Shown: positions 31,854 through 41,742 of the stretch, piece after piece
Numbering within the stretch: the stretch's first letter is position 1
Layout of the letters: every line of letters starts with the position of its first letter
Assembly: GCA_958009055.1 (NCBI GenBank)
Contig: OY253655.1
Location: 558,001-622,000, forward strand
Direction of reading: 5' to 3'
Length of the DNA: 64,000 nucleotides
Source of the DNA: Choricystis sp. odSpoLacu1
Taxonomy: Eukaryota; Chlorophyta; Trebouxiophyceae
Made by a program: the position numbers and the translations under genes
Notes under the pieces: model-generated
Told to the model about the DNA's origin: nothing
Database searches by the model: none
What the model saw: the letters and a program-made list of their open reading frames with translations, nothing else

Positions 31854-34121
31854 ATGCCGTCCCGCCGCAACGGAGGCGCCGCCTCCGACCTGGGGGCACC
31901 CCTGCTGCCAGGCGATGGTGGCGACGCCACAACCGCCGCCCCGCCCGCCGAGCCCGACCGCGGCCGGCGCGGGTCGACGCTCCTCTCCGTCTGCCCCTTC
32001 ATCCTGGGCAACGAGTTTTGTGAGCGCCTGGCGTTCTATGGGTGAGTTGTTGTTTGTGTGGTTTGTGTGTGTGTGTTTGGGAGGAAGGTGGCGTGGGTTC
32101 GAGGGGAGAGGTGTCTCTTTTTCGTATCGTCACGCCGACCCACACCCCCACCCCTACCCCTCCACCCCAAACACCCACAGCATGCAAACCAACCTCGTCG
32201 TCTACCTCACCTCCATCCTGGGCCAGACCCCCGCGTCCGCGTCAGTGGCGGTCATGGTGTTCGAAGGCACCTGCTACCTGACCCCCCTCCTGGGAGCATA
32301 CCTGGCTGACGCCGCGTGGGGGCGCTACCGCACCATCCTCAGCTTTTCCTGCATTTATTTTGCGGGGCTGGTGGCGTTGGCGCTGTCCACTGTGATTCCT
32401 GGCCTTGCCCCGCCCGCCCTGCGCGGCGGCGACCCCACCCAACCCGCCACCCTGGCCCAACGCTTCGCCCTCTACATCCCCCTCTACATCGTCGCCCTCG
32501 GCACCGGCGGCATCAAGCCCAACGTGTCCGCCTTTGGCGCCGACCAGTTCGACGAGTCAGACCCGGCGGACGTGGCCGACAAGAAATCTTTTTTCAACTG
32601 GTTTTACTTGTTTGTGAATGTGGGTTCTTTGCTCGCTGTCACCACCGTCGTCTACGTCCAGGACGCGGTGTCGTGGTCGGTCGGGTTTGCGATTCCCGCG
32701 GCCGCGATGGCGGCTGCAGTGGGCGCGTTTGCGGCGGGCGCGCCCCGCTACAGGCACGTCGCCCCCACCGAGTCCCCCATGGCGCGCGTCGTGCGCGTCC
32801 TGCTGGCCGCCCGCAAGAACGCCAAAGCCCAGAGTCGGGCGGGGGGGGCGGCCCGGACGGAGGCGGCAGCGGCTGCAGCCGTGTCGCCCGCGCGCGCCGC
32901 GTTCTCCGGGCCCGTCAACCTGCCCCCCTCCGCGACACCCACCGCCGCCACCCTGACCCGCCCCCCATCCTATGGCTGGCTCTCCTTTGCGGAGGATGAG
33001 TACGTGCCCGTGTCGGGGTCGTCGGCGGCGGGCGGGTTCGCAGGCTTTTCGCGCGCCCAGGTCGAAGAGGTGCGCCTCGTCGTGCGCATGGCCCCCATCT
33101 TCTGGACGACCGCCTTTTATTGGGCGATCTACGCGCAGATGGGGTCCTTCTTTGTGGAGCAGGGGGCGTCCATGGACAGGTGGACGCCCGCGCCGTGGGG
33201 GGGGGGGGCGCGGCGGGTTCACCGTGCCTGCCGCGTCGCTCGCCCTGTTCAACACGGTTGCCATCATCGCTCTCGTCCCTCTCTACGACAGGGGCCTCAC
33301 CCCGCTGCTGGAAAAGCGTGGGCGCAAGCTGACCCTGCTGCAGAGGATCGGGTGGGGGCTGGTGCTGTGCGCCGCCGCGATGGCGGCGGCCGCGGGGGTG
33401 GAGGCCGCCCGCCTCGCCGCTGTCCGCGACGGCAGGATCGTGCGCGGCTCCCACGGCCGGGTGGCCGCGGTGTCGGTGTACTGGCAGGTGCCGCAGTATC
33501 TGCTGGTGGGGGCGAGCGAGGTGTTGACGTCGATCGGGCAGGTGGGCAGGAAGGAAGAGAGGGGGTGGCCGAGAGGAGGCGTGGCTTTTTGTTTGTTTGT
33601 TTTCACCTCACTGTCTTCCCCTCCTCCCAACCCCACAGCTCGAGTTCTTCTACGACCAAGCCCCCGACGTCATGCGCTCCTGCTCCATGGCCTTAGGCCT
33701 CCTGTCCGTGGCGGTGGGATCCTATTTATCCGGCGCTGTCGTCGCCCTTGTCGGGTGGGGCACCGCCGCGGCGGGGTGGAACTATGGAGACGGCTGGCTC
33801 CCCTCCTCCTTGAACAGAGGCCGCCTGGACCTCTTCTTCTGGATGATGGCGGTGCTGGCACTGGCCAACACGGCGCTGTTTGTGGTGGTGGCATCAAAAT
33901 ATCAGTACAAAACGATCGAGCACGGCCGACGCGGCGCAGCGCCACCGCCGTCTGCTCCACAGCCCCCCACCACGCCTCCCACCCGCGCCACGGCCCCCGT
34001 GCCTGTGTCCCGGAGGGCGCCCCCGAGGTGGGGGAGGGGGGGCGTCCCCTCCCCCGACGCGTATGGGCGGAGTGTCACCTACGTGCCGCCCTCCCCCGCG
34101 CTGCCCGCGCCGTTTCGGTGA
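31854..34121 (+). CDS. POT/PTR2-type proton-coupled peptide or nitrate transporter, frame broken once
   Basis: Exons 31854-32041, 32181-33541 and 33639-34121, ~676 residues and about 12 membrane helices. The proton-coupling ExxER motif is EFCERLAFYG (helix 1). The family signatures GTGGIKPNVSAFGADQFDESDP and FFNWFYLFVNVGSL are intact. A ~90-residue Ala/Pro cytoplasmic loop separates the two six-helix halves. The second half includes VYWQVPQYLLVGASEVL and LEFFYDQAPDVMRS. The frame breaks in a 12-G run at 33197-33208 (one G too many). Substrates in the family are di/tripeptides, nitrate or other small solutes; the ExxER motif is classically tied to peptide transport. Confidence 0.88.
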
Positions 34122-34332
34122 GAGTGAGGAAAGACCTGCTTTTTATCCTATGTTCTTGTTGGTGCATGGTGATTCCCCCCTGCCTTTTTTGCAAAGAGAC
34201 CGCGGCTCGGCGTCGCGAAAAAAGAGGGACGACAGTCGAAAAACAAACGGAAACACATCACGCCGTGCTTTCTCGCGCGCGCGCGCCCACACACGTCCCT
34301 CTCTCCACACTCGCACGCACACACTCAAACAT

Positions 34333-35540
34333 ATGGCCACCGGCGCCGCCACCCCGCCCTCTGGCGCCGGCAGCGCGGCCGCGGCGCGCGGCGCGGTGCC
34401 CGGCTCGTCGGTGCGCGGCGGCGGCGACACGCTGCGCGTGGACTCGCTGCTGGACGATGTGGCGAACGCGGTGCGTGAGAAGGGGGATCGTGTGTGTGGG
34501 AAGGGCAGGACGCGGGAAAGGAGGGGGCGGGCGCGCGCAGCGGGCGCATGCGCGCGGCCGCGCGCGCGCGCGCGGCCTCGCCATCGCGCGGTGGTGTGTT
34601 GCTTTTCCTTCACACACTCCCCTCTCCTCCCCTCCCCCCAGGTCAACGACTACGTTGCGGACGGATTCGACGCGTTCGACAGGTGTGTGTGTGTGTATGT
34701 GTGTGTGTGTGGCGGGAGACGAAAGAGAGGGAGGGCACAACAGGGACGCCTGTTTTCGATTGCTCACGACACGCCCCACACCACCAACAGCTGCGTCCTG
34801 GACTCGCTGTCCCTGACGCCCGACCAGGCGCAGGACGTGCTCAAGGTGAGTTCTGTGTTTTGCGTGGCGTGGCGTGTGTGGAGAAGACCCAACACAGTGA
34901 CCTTGCCTCTCACCCCCTTCTCACCACCCCACCACCCACACACACCCTCCAGGGCTCCGTCACCCTGCACGACAAGCTGCACTCCCGCGTTGACGCCCAC
35001 CTGGCCGCCTTTGAGCGCGTGGCTCGCTCCGGCCCTCTGGCCCTGCCCCCCGCCGCCCTGTCGCGCGCGCCGCCCACGCCGGGAGCGGGCGTCCCCACCC
35101 CCGCCCAAGAAGCCGACCTGGACGCCCGCCTAGAGGAGGCGCGGGCGGCTCTGAGGTATGCTCGCGCGCGTGCATCTCGGTCCAGGCGGGAGCTGGCGTC
35201 GTTGGAGAGTGAGTTGGCGACGCACGGCGCGTCCGCCGCCGCCGCGCTCGCCGCCGTCCCGCGTGCCGCCCCCCGCGCCGCGGGCGCGGGCGGCAAGGAG
35301 AACGCGGCCGCCGACACCGCCGCCCTGGCCGCCAAGACGGCGGCCCTGGCCGCCCTGGCGCCGCGCGTGGCGGCGGCGCGCGCGGTGGCGGCCGCCGCCG
35401 CGGGCGCGGCGGGCGCCGCTGTCTCGCGCGCGGACGCGGGGGCGGTGGAGGCCGCGGTGGACGCGCTGCGCCTCGCGGCGGGTGGAGCCAGCATCACGGA
35501 CTTGAGGCGGATGCGGGAGCTGGTGGCGCCGGTGGAGTGA
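34333..35540 (+). CDS. MIS12: Kinetochore protein MIS12
   Basis: Exons 34333-34470, 34642-34682, 34791-34845 and 34953-35540 give 273 residues. The N-terminal third fits the Mis12 domain: DSLLDDVANAVNDYVADGFDAFD, then SLTPDQAQDVLKGSVTLHDKLHSRVDAHLAAFERVA. The rest is coiled coil (ARLEEARAALRYARARASRSRRELASLESEL) and an Ala-rich helical end (ASITDLRRMRELV). MIS12 is the centre of the four-protein complex that joins CENP-C and the NDC80 complex. Small exons of 41 and 55 nt are supported by correct phase and strong donors. It follows the PTR gene on the same strand after 211 bp. Confidence 0.75.
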
Positions 35541-35671
35541 GAGGGAGGGTTGAGAGGAAATAAAACATGTAAAACAACAGATTTTGCTTTGTCGTGCGTT
35601 TTTTCACAGTTCAACACAGAAAGCTGGGTGGCCCAAAATCAATAAAAACAAATGTCTACTCTCTCTCACTT

Positions 35672-36947
35672 TCACCGCCCAAACGACGCGCGCAGCGGCA
35701 CACACACTGCCGCCGCGCGCGCGGCCGCCTCCTGCGTCTCGTCCTGCGTTAACGTCACATCAAAGAGCAGCGGCCAGTTTTTGCCCGTCATCACGACGCG
35801 CCCAGTCGCTGGGTCCACCGCCACCCCGTTCATGACGTCGAGCGGGGGGCCGTTGGACGGGGACGCAGCCGCGGCCGCGACGGCGCGCGTCGCCAAAGCA
35901 TCCCCCAGGATCCACCCCACCACGCTCCCAGTGCTTGGGTCGATGCGGGCGACGCAGGGCGTGCCCCACACGTTGGCCCAGATCTCGCCGGACGGCAGGG
36001 GGGTGGGGCCGGCCGCCCCCCCGACGCCGCCGCTGCCGTCGGTGGGCGGCGCCACCCACTCCAATTCGTTCAAGTTGGGCACCGGCGCCCCTCCAGGCGC
36101 TTTCACGCTGACGTGGCGCAGCAAGGCGCCCCCCGGGTCGCCCGCGTGCACCCAGGCGAGGGAGGAGGAGCCGTCTGACAGGACGACTCGGTCGGTCGTC
36201 GGATCAAACGCAGCGCCCCACCCATCCCCCAGCAGGGTGCGCGTCTCGTTGACGGGCGCCTGCAAATCACTCGCATCATACACAAAGGCACGCCCCGACA
36301 GCCAGGTGAGCTGGAGCAGGCGCTCGGGGCGCGCGCCGCGCGCGGGCAGGCGGGTGAGGCCTTCCCCGAACGCGTCGCTGGGCAGGGGGCGGGAGGCGAG
36401 GACGGCCCCAGTGGTCAGGTTCACAAGGCGCAGGGTGGAGGCGCCGTGCATGCCTAGTGTGTGTGGATGGGGGGTGGGGGTGGGCGGGTGAGGGAAAGGG
36501 AAAGGAGGGAAACACGGAAGCCCAAACGCTCAACCACCCACCATCCTCCCTCTCTCTCACACACACTCTCGCTCTCACACCTGTCGACTCCCATGCCGCG
36601 TCCGTGCAGTCGCCCCCCCCCGCGGCACCACAGTGCGGCGCAAACTCGAGCCCCTGAGTGAACGCGCTCCTGTCGTGCGGGTGCTCCGCGCCCACCGCCG
36701 CCACGTGCACCGGCACGACGGGGGCGGCCTGTGTCGCTTCAGGCGTGGCGCCCGCGCGCTCGGGGCGGGCGGCGGCAGGGCGCGCGGGCGATGGCGCACG
36801 CGAGTCTGCGTGCGCCGCGTGCGCCAGCAGGGCCAGCGCGGCCAGGGCGGCCAGGGCGGTGGCGGCGGGGCGCAGGCGGGTGGAGGGTGACGGTGGCGAC
36901 GCCCCCCGGGCGTCGCCCGGGCGGGGTGGCGTTGGGCGGGGCCTCAT
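35672..36947 (-). CDS. QCT: Glutaminyl-peptide cyclotransferase (plant-type)
   Basis: Exons 36947-36581 and 36453-35672 give 382 residues. An N-terminal membrane anchor/signal (AATALAALAALALLAHAAHA) leads into a five-bladed beta-propeller: HDRSAFTQGLEF, WESTGMHGASTLRLVNLTTG, FGEGLTRL, LLQLTWLSGRAFVYDA, LSDGSSSLAWV, NLNELEWV, IWANVWGTPCVARIDPSTGSVVGW, and DVMNGVAVDP-TGRVVMTGKNWPLLFDV. These are the conserved stretches of the papaya-type QC family, which forms N-terminal pyroglutamate on secreted proteins. Divergent from the cyclin gene over ~725 bp. Confidence 0.9.
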
Positions 36948-37673
36948 TCTCTCGCGAGGCGCGCAAATGGTGTGAGCGCAATTTTTTTGGTTTCGCTCAC
37001 TCTTCGCGCGTGTGGGGGTCCTCGCGCCACCCCCCCGCCACACACACCCCGCGTCGCGCGCCTGCGCGTGTGTGCCGGCCGGGCCGCGCGTGCGCCACTC
37101 CTCTCCCCCCGCGCGTCCACCCGCGGGGGCGACCCAAAGCCGCAAGGTGTGTGTCACGTGTGGGTGTTGCTGGCGCCGCGCCCCTCTCGCTCCTGCCTGC
37201 CTGCTCCTGCCACCCACCCCACCCGCATCTGCGCGCCCGCCATGGCGCGCGTGCGGGTGTGGGGAGGAGGGAGGGCGGCAGGCGGGTGAGGGAGGAAAAC
37301 GTCACAGGCGCGCCCGAAAAATTGAGCAGGCGGCGCCCCGTGGCGCCGCACGCGTTGCGCCGCAGCCCCCCCCCTCCCCGCCGCCTCGGCCTCCCTCCGC
37401 TGCCAGCGGCTGTGGTGTGTGTGTGCTGCGCGAGCGTGGGCGGAGAGACGGTGCGCACAGCTCCCGTGTGTCGAGCTTTGGCGGTCCCCCCCGCCTCCCT
37501 TGCTCCCACAGGCTTTTCCCTCCTTCCTCTGTCCCCGTCCCCACTGAGCTTGGTGCTCTCCCACACCGGACACAAGACAAGCCTCACTCTCGCAGGCGCG
37601 CACCCGCGTGTGCGCGCGCCGGCGCAAGAAGTTTTTTCACCCTCAAGACACACACACACACAAAAAAAAAAAC
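36948..37673. promoter_or_regulatory. Divergent promoter region, glutaminyl cyclase / cyclin
   Basis: About 725 bp, the longest gene-free stretch between diverging genes. Frames on both strands are open because of GC bias but lack start context, splice partners and homology. No RNA gene motif seen. A CA-repeat and A-rich leader (37647-37673) precede the cyclin ATG. Confidence 0.5.
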
Positions 37674-38898
37674 ATGTCGACACAACCGCAGACCACCACC
37701 CCCACCGCCGCCGCCGGCCCGTCCACCACGGCCCCCACCCCCGCCGTGCGCCCCCACCGCCGCAAACCCTCCTGCCCGTGGCCCCTGCTGACGCCGGACG
37801 CCCTGGCCAACGACACCCCGTCGCGCCGCGCGGGCGTCCCGCTCAAGTCGGAGCGCAAGTTTTATCGCAACGTGTTTGCCATCGTGCGGGACGCGGGGGC
37901 GGCGCTGCACCTGGCGTCGCCGACTGTCACCGCTGCGTTGCTGTTTGCGTTTCGCTACTTTGCGGTGCGTTCTTTTTCGAAATCCGACCGTTTTGTCGTG
38001 GCCACCGCGTCCGTCTTCCTGGCCGCCAAGGCTCGCGACGAATTGAGGCCGCTGGACGCAGTGCTGGCCGCCTGCCTGCGCGTGCGCGCGGGTGCCGGGG
38101 GAGGCAGCAAGGCGGCCAAAGGCAAGAAGGGAGGCGATGGCGATGAAGCGGGGGGGATGCCGCCACCCTCGGTCGACTCGCTCCTCGCCGACCCCGCCTA
38201 CATGGCCTCCCTGCGCGACGCCGTCCTCACCGCGGAGCGCGCCATCCTGTACGCCCTGGGCTTCGAACTCGACGTCGAACCCCCCCAGGAAGCGCTCTTG
38301 CGGTCGCTCGCGCTGCTCCGCCAGTCGGACGACGCCGCGGTCGCCTCCTTCTGGGCCGACCCAAAGCACACCCAGCTCGCCCTCAACTTCATCTCGGACT
38401 CGTTCCGCACCACGCTGTGCTTGACGCACGACTGGGCCCACATCGGGGCGGGCGCGGTGGCGGCGGTCGTCGCCATCACGGGCGGGCCCCCCCCCCCTCG
38501 TGGCGGGGGGCGCCCCCTTTTGGCAGGTGGCGGTGGACGACCTCACCCCTGAAACGCTGGACGGTGTCGTGTCCGTCATCACGGGCATGTACACGACGGG
38601 CGGCGGGGGCGGGGGCGGCGCATCGAAAGACCGCGGCGGCGACGCGGCCCCCGCTTCCCGCCCCGCCAAAGCTGCCAAGAGGGCGCCCGACGCGGACGCT
38701 GCGTCGGCTGCTGCTGCAGCGGCGGCGGCGCACGAGGCGACCGCGTCGCCCGCGTCGGGGGAGGCGGCGTCGACGCCGCTGGGGGATGCTGGTGGTGGTG
38801 GTGGTGGCCCGCCGCCGCCCGCTCCACCCCCCGCCAATGGTGGCGCACCCACCACAATTGTCAGTGTGGCCAGCCTGGAGGAGGGCGAACTGGCGTGA
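37674..38898 (+). CDS. Cyclin T/K-like (transcriptional cyclin), frame broken once
   Basis: Intronless, ~407 residues. The first cyclin fold covers residues ~35-135 (WPLLTPDALANDTPSRRAG, KFYRNVFAIVRDAGAALHL, TVTAALLFAFRYFAVRSFSKSDRFVVATASVFLAAKARDE); the second (TAERAILYALGFELDVEPPQEALL, QLALNFISDSFRTTLCLTH, AVDDLTPETLDGVVSVI) follows a Lys/Gly-rich insert. This order fits cyclins T/K/L, partners of CDK9/12-type kinases acting on RNA polymerase II; the end VASLEEGEL is acidic. The frame breaks in an 11-C run at 38487-38497; ten C would give GGPPPLVAGGAPFWQ and rejoin the two parts. Confidence 0.82.
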
Positions 38899-39395
38899 GA
38901 GAGAGAGAACAGAAACCAAAACAAAAAAACACACACACTTTTTCGTAGAGACACCCCATTTTTTTGTTTGCCTAAACCATGCCCCCCCCCCTTTATCAGT
39001 TGTGTTTTTCTTCCTCCCTTTGTTCTGTTCTGAACGTCCCCACCCAAAAAAAAAACTTACCAGTGTGTTTTTTTCGTTTTCACCCCTTTTTGGCTTTTTG
39101 TCCTTCCCCCACCCCCTTCCCCCCCCCCTTGATCGTGCGTGTGTTTTCTTTCCTTTCTTGGGAGTGTGACGATGAGGTGTGGGCAGGTGTGTGTGGCCTT
39201 TGCAAAGACGTACACTCTCTCAAGACGCGCAGAGAGGAGGGCGCGCGATGGACAAAAAAACGACCGCTCGTCTCGCTCCCCAAAAAAACGTCGCTCTCGA
39301 CCTCCCAACCCCCACACTCTCGCTGCGTCGTCTGTTTGTTCGCGCGTTGCTTTCCCCTTTCCTCACAACCCCCTTCCCCTCCACACACCACATAA
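38899..39395. other. Intergenic region, pyrimidine-rich
   Basis: About 497 bp between the cyclin and E2 genes, both plus strand. Very T/C-rich on the plus strand with many poly-T and poly-C runs, as expected for a 3' UTR followed by a promoter. No gene or RNA seen. Confidence 0.5.
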
Positions 39396-41379
39396 ATGTC
39401 GTCCACCCTGGCCCTCTCGCGCCACGCGCTGCGCGTCGGCCGCGCGGCCGGCCCCAAGCGCGGTGCGCCCGTCGCCGCCGCCAAGGAGGTCACGATGCCC
39501 GCCCTGTCGTCCACCATGACGGAGGGCAAGGTGCGTGTTGGATGAATGGGGGGAGGGGGGAGAGGGAGGAGGGGACGAGCGCTGCCCCACCTCTCTCGCG
39601 CGCGCTCACCGCCGCAAGCCGAGCGAGTGCACGCGCCCTGCCGCCGCGCGCTCCTGCCTGCCTGCCCGCCGCCCCTGCCTGCGCATTGGGACGTGGCTGG
39701 CTCTCCCACGCCGTCTGGCCGGCCCGATCGGGGGAGCCGCCGCGGCGACCGCGCCGGGGCGCCCCCCGCGCGCCGCGAGCCGCTCGCGTCGGTTTGCGGC
39801 GCGGGGGGGGGGCTTGCGCGGGCGAGCCTGTGGCCCGCTCCGTCCTGCCCGCCCTCCCGTGCGCCTCCCGCGACCGCGCTGAGATTAAGGCTGAGAGAGC
39901 CAACCGAGACGGAGGCGAATGCGAGGCGTGGTGGCGGGCGCGCAGGAGGCAGCGGAGCACAAAAAGGCGCTCGCAACCAGAGCCGCGAAACGAGGGTCAA
40001 CCGAGGCGCTGCGATCGCCCTCGACGGTTTCGGGTGCCAAACCTTCCCCTCCCCCCCCCCCTCCCCCCCAGGTCGTCTCCTGGCTCAAGCAGCCCGGCGA
40101 CAAAGTCAAGAAGGGGGAAGCCGTCGTCGTCATCGAGTCCGACAAGGCGGACATGGAGGTGGAGTCTTTTTCGGCCGGCACCCTGGCCGCCGTCGTCGTG
40201 GCGGAGGGCGGCGTCGCCCCCGTCGGCACCCCCATCGCGTTCATCGCGGAGACAGACGCCGACCTGGATGCTGCCAAGCAGCAGGCGGCGGCTGCTGGTG
40301 GTGGTGGCGCGGCGCCGGCTGCTCCTGCGGCTGAGGCGCCCGCCGCCGCCGCGCCGGCTGCGCCCGCCGCCGCCCCGGCGGCCCCCGCCGCGCCGGCCCC
40401 CGTCGCCGCGGCCCCCGCCCCCGTCGCCGCTCCGGCCTTCACCCCCCGCGCCGACGGCCGCGTCATCGCGACTCCCTTCGCCAAGAAGCTGGCCCGCGAG
40501 CTGGGGGTGGACTTGGCGAAGGTGCCTGGGTCTGGCCCCGCGGGGCGTGTGACCGCCGACGACGTGCAAGCCTTCAAGTCGGGCGGCGCCGCCCCGGCTG
40601 CTGCTGCCCCGGCTGCCGCTGCCGCCCCGGCTGCCGCTGCTGGTGCCCCGGCTGCCGCCGCCCCCGCCCCGGCTGCCGCCCCCGCCGCGGCCTCCGCCCT
40701 GGCGGGCACCACCCAACCCTTCTCCGCCATGCGGCTCGCCGTCGCCAAGAACATGAACGCCTCCCTCGCCGTCCCCGAGTTCCGGGTGGCCATGAAGGTG
40801 ACGACGGACGCCCTGGACGCCCTCTACAAGCGGGTCAAGCCGAAAGGCGTCACCATGTCGGCGCTGCTGGCGAAAGCGGTAGGTGTTGCTCTTGCCTCCC
40901 ACCCCCTCCTTTATGCTTCCACCACCCCCGACGGCACCGCCACCCGCTACAGCGACGCCATCAACGTCGCCATGGCGGTGGCCATGCCCGACGGCGGCCT
41001 CATCACCCCCGTGCTGAAGAACGCGGATTCGACCGACCTCTACCAACTGTCGCGCAACTGGGGTGACCTGGTCAAGCGCGCGCGCGGGAAAGCGCTCTCC
41101 CCCGATGAATACAACTCGGGCACGTTCACCATCTCCAACCTGGGCATGTTTGGCGTGGACACGTTTGGCGCGATTCTGCCGCCCGGGACGGGGGCGATTC
41201 TGGCGGTGGGCGGGTCGGCGCCGACCGTGGTCGCCGACGAAGCCGGCCGCATCGCGGTGCGCAAGGTCATGACCCTCAACCTGACCGCCGACCACCGCCA
41301 CATCTATGGCGCGGACGCGGCCGCCTTCCTGCAGACGCTGAAGGCGGTGATCGAGGACCCGGAGCAGATGCTGCTGTGA
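39396..41379 (+). CDS. Pyruvate dehydrogenase E2 (dihydrolipoamide acetyltransferase), plastid type
   Basis: Exons 39396-39530 and 40072-41379 give 480 residues. Transit peptide (MSSTLALSRHALRVGRAAG), one lipoyl domain (MPALSSTMTEGK, lipoylated Lys70 in ESDKADME), Ala/Pro hinge, E3-binding domain (ATPFAKKLARELGVDLAKVPGSGPAGRVTADDV), second hinge, and the acetyltransferase core (FRVAMKVTTDALDALYKRVKPKGVTMSALLAKA, GGLITPVLKNAD, NSGTFTISNLGMFGVDTFGAILPPG, TADHRHIYGADAAAFLQ with the active-site His). Wording such as KVKPKGVTM and HEY/DEYNSGTFTISNLGMFGVD is that of plastid rather than mitochondrial E2, placing it in plastid acetyl-CoA supply for fatty acids. Its intron, 541 bp, is unusually long for this window. 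Confidence 0.93.
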
Positions 41380-41742
41380 GTGAGTGCAGAGAGAGCGCGT
41401 GGTTGTGTTTGGGGGAGCGGCGCGCGGATCCCCCTGATTTCTATGGGGAGTGTGCCCCGCCCCTGCCTCCAACACAAAATCAAGATTATTTTCTTGCATT
41501 GTGTGAGTGTGTGTGTGTGAGGAGTGTGTGGTGGGGGGGAGTGAGAGAGAGAGAATCCATCCCCCCCCCCCCCCCCCCCGACGTGGGGAGAGAGACAATC
41601 ACCCCCCCTTTTTTTCCCATTGTGATCTTCCAAAGCGAGTGTGAGTGAGAGAGTGAGGTTGCCACCCGAAACAAAGAAACAGCGGGGAGTCTTTATCAAC
41701 ACGTTTTCCTCTCCTTCAAGTCTAGACTCCTCTCTTCCTTTT
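41380..41742. other. Convergent 3' intergenic region
   Basis: About 363 bp between the E2 and Nup155 stop codons. Contains a TG-rich part (41500-41530) and an ~18-C run near 41562-41579. No gene seen. Confidence 0.5.

Noticed and set aside
32085..32105. GGTTCGAGG-like sequence in a PTR intron resembling a tRNA B box
   Set aside because: No A box, no foldable cloverleaf.
39905..40071. Open frame inside the long E2 intron reading into exon 2
   Set aside because: The lipoyl domain needs exon 1 joined at 40072; the intron translation is low-complexity and unlike any lipoyl protein.
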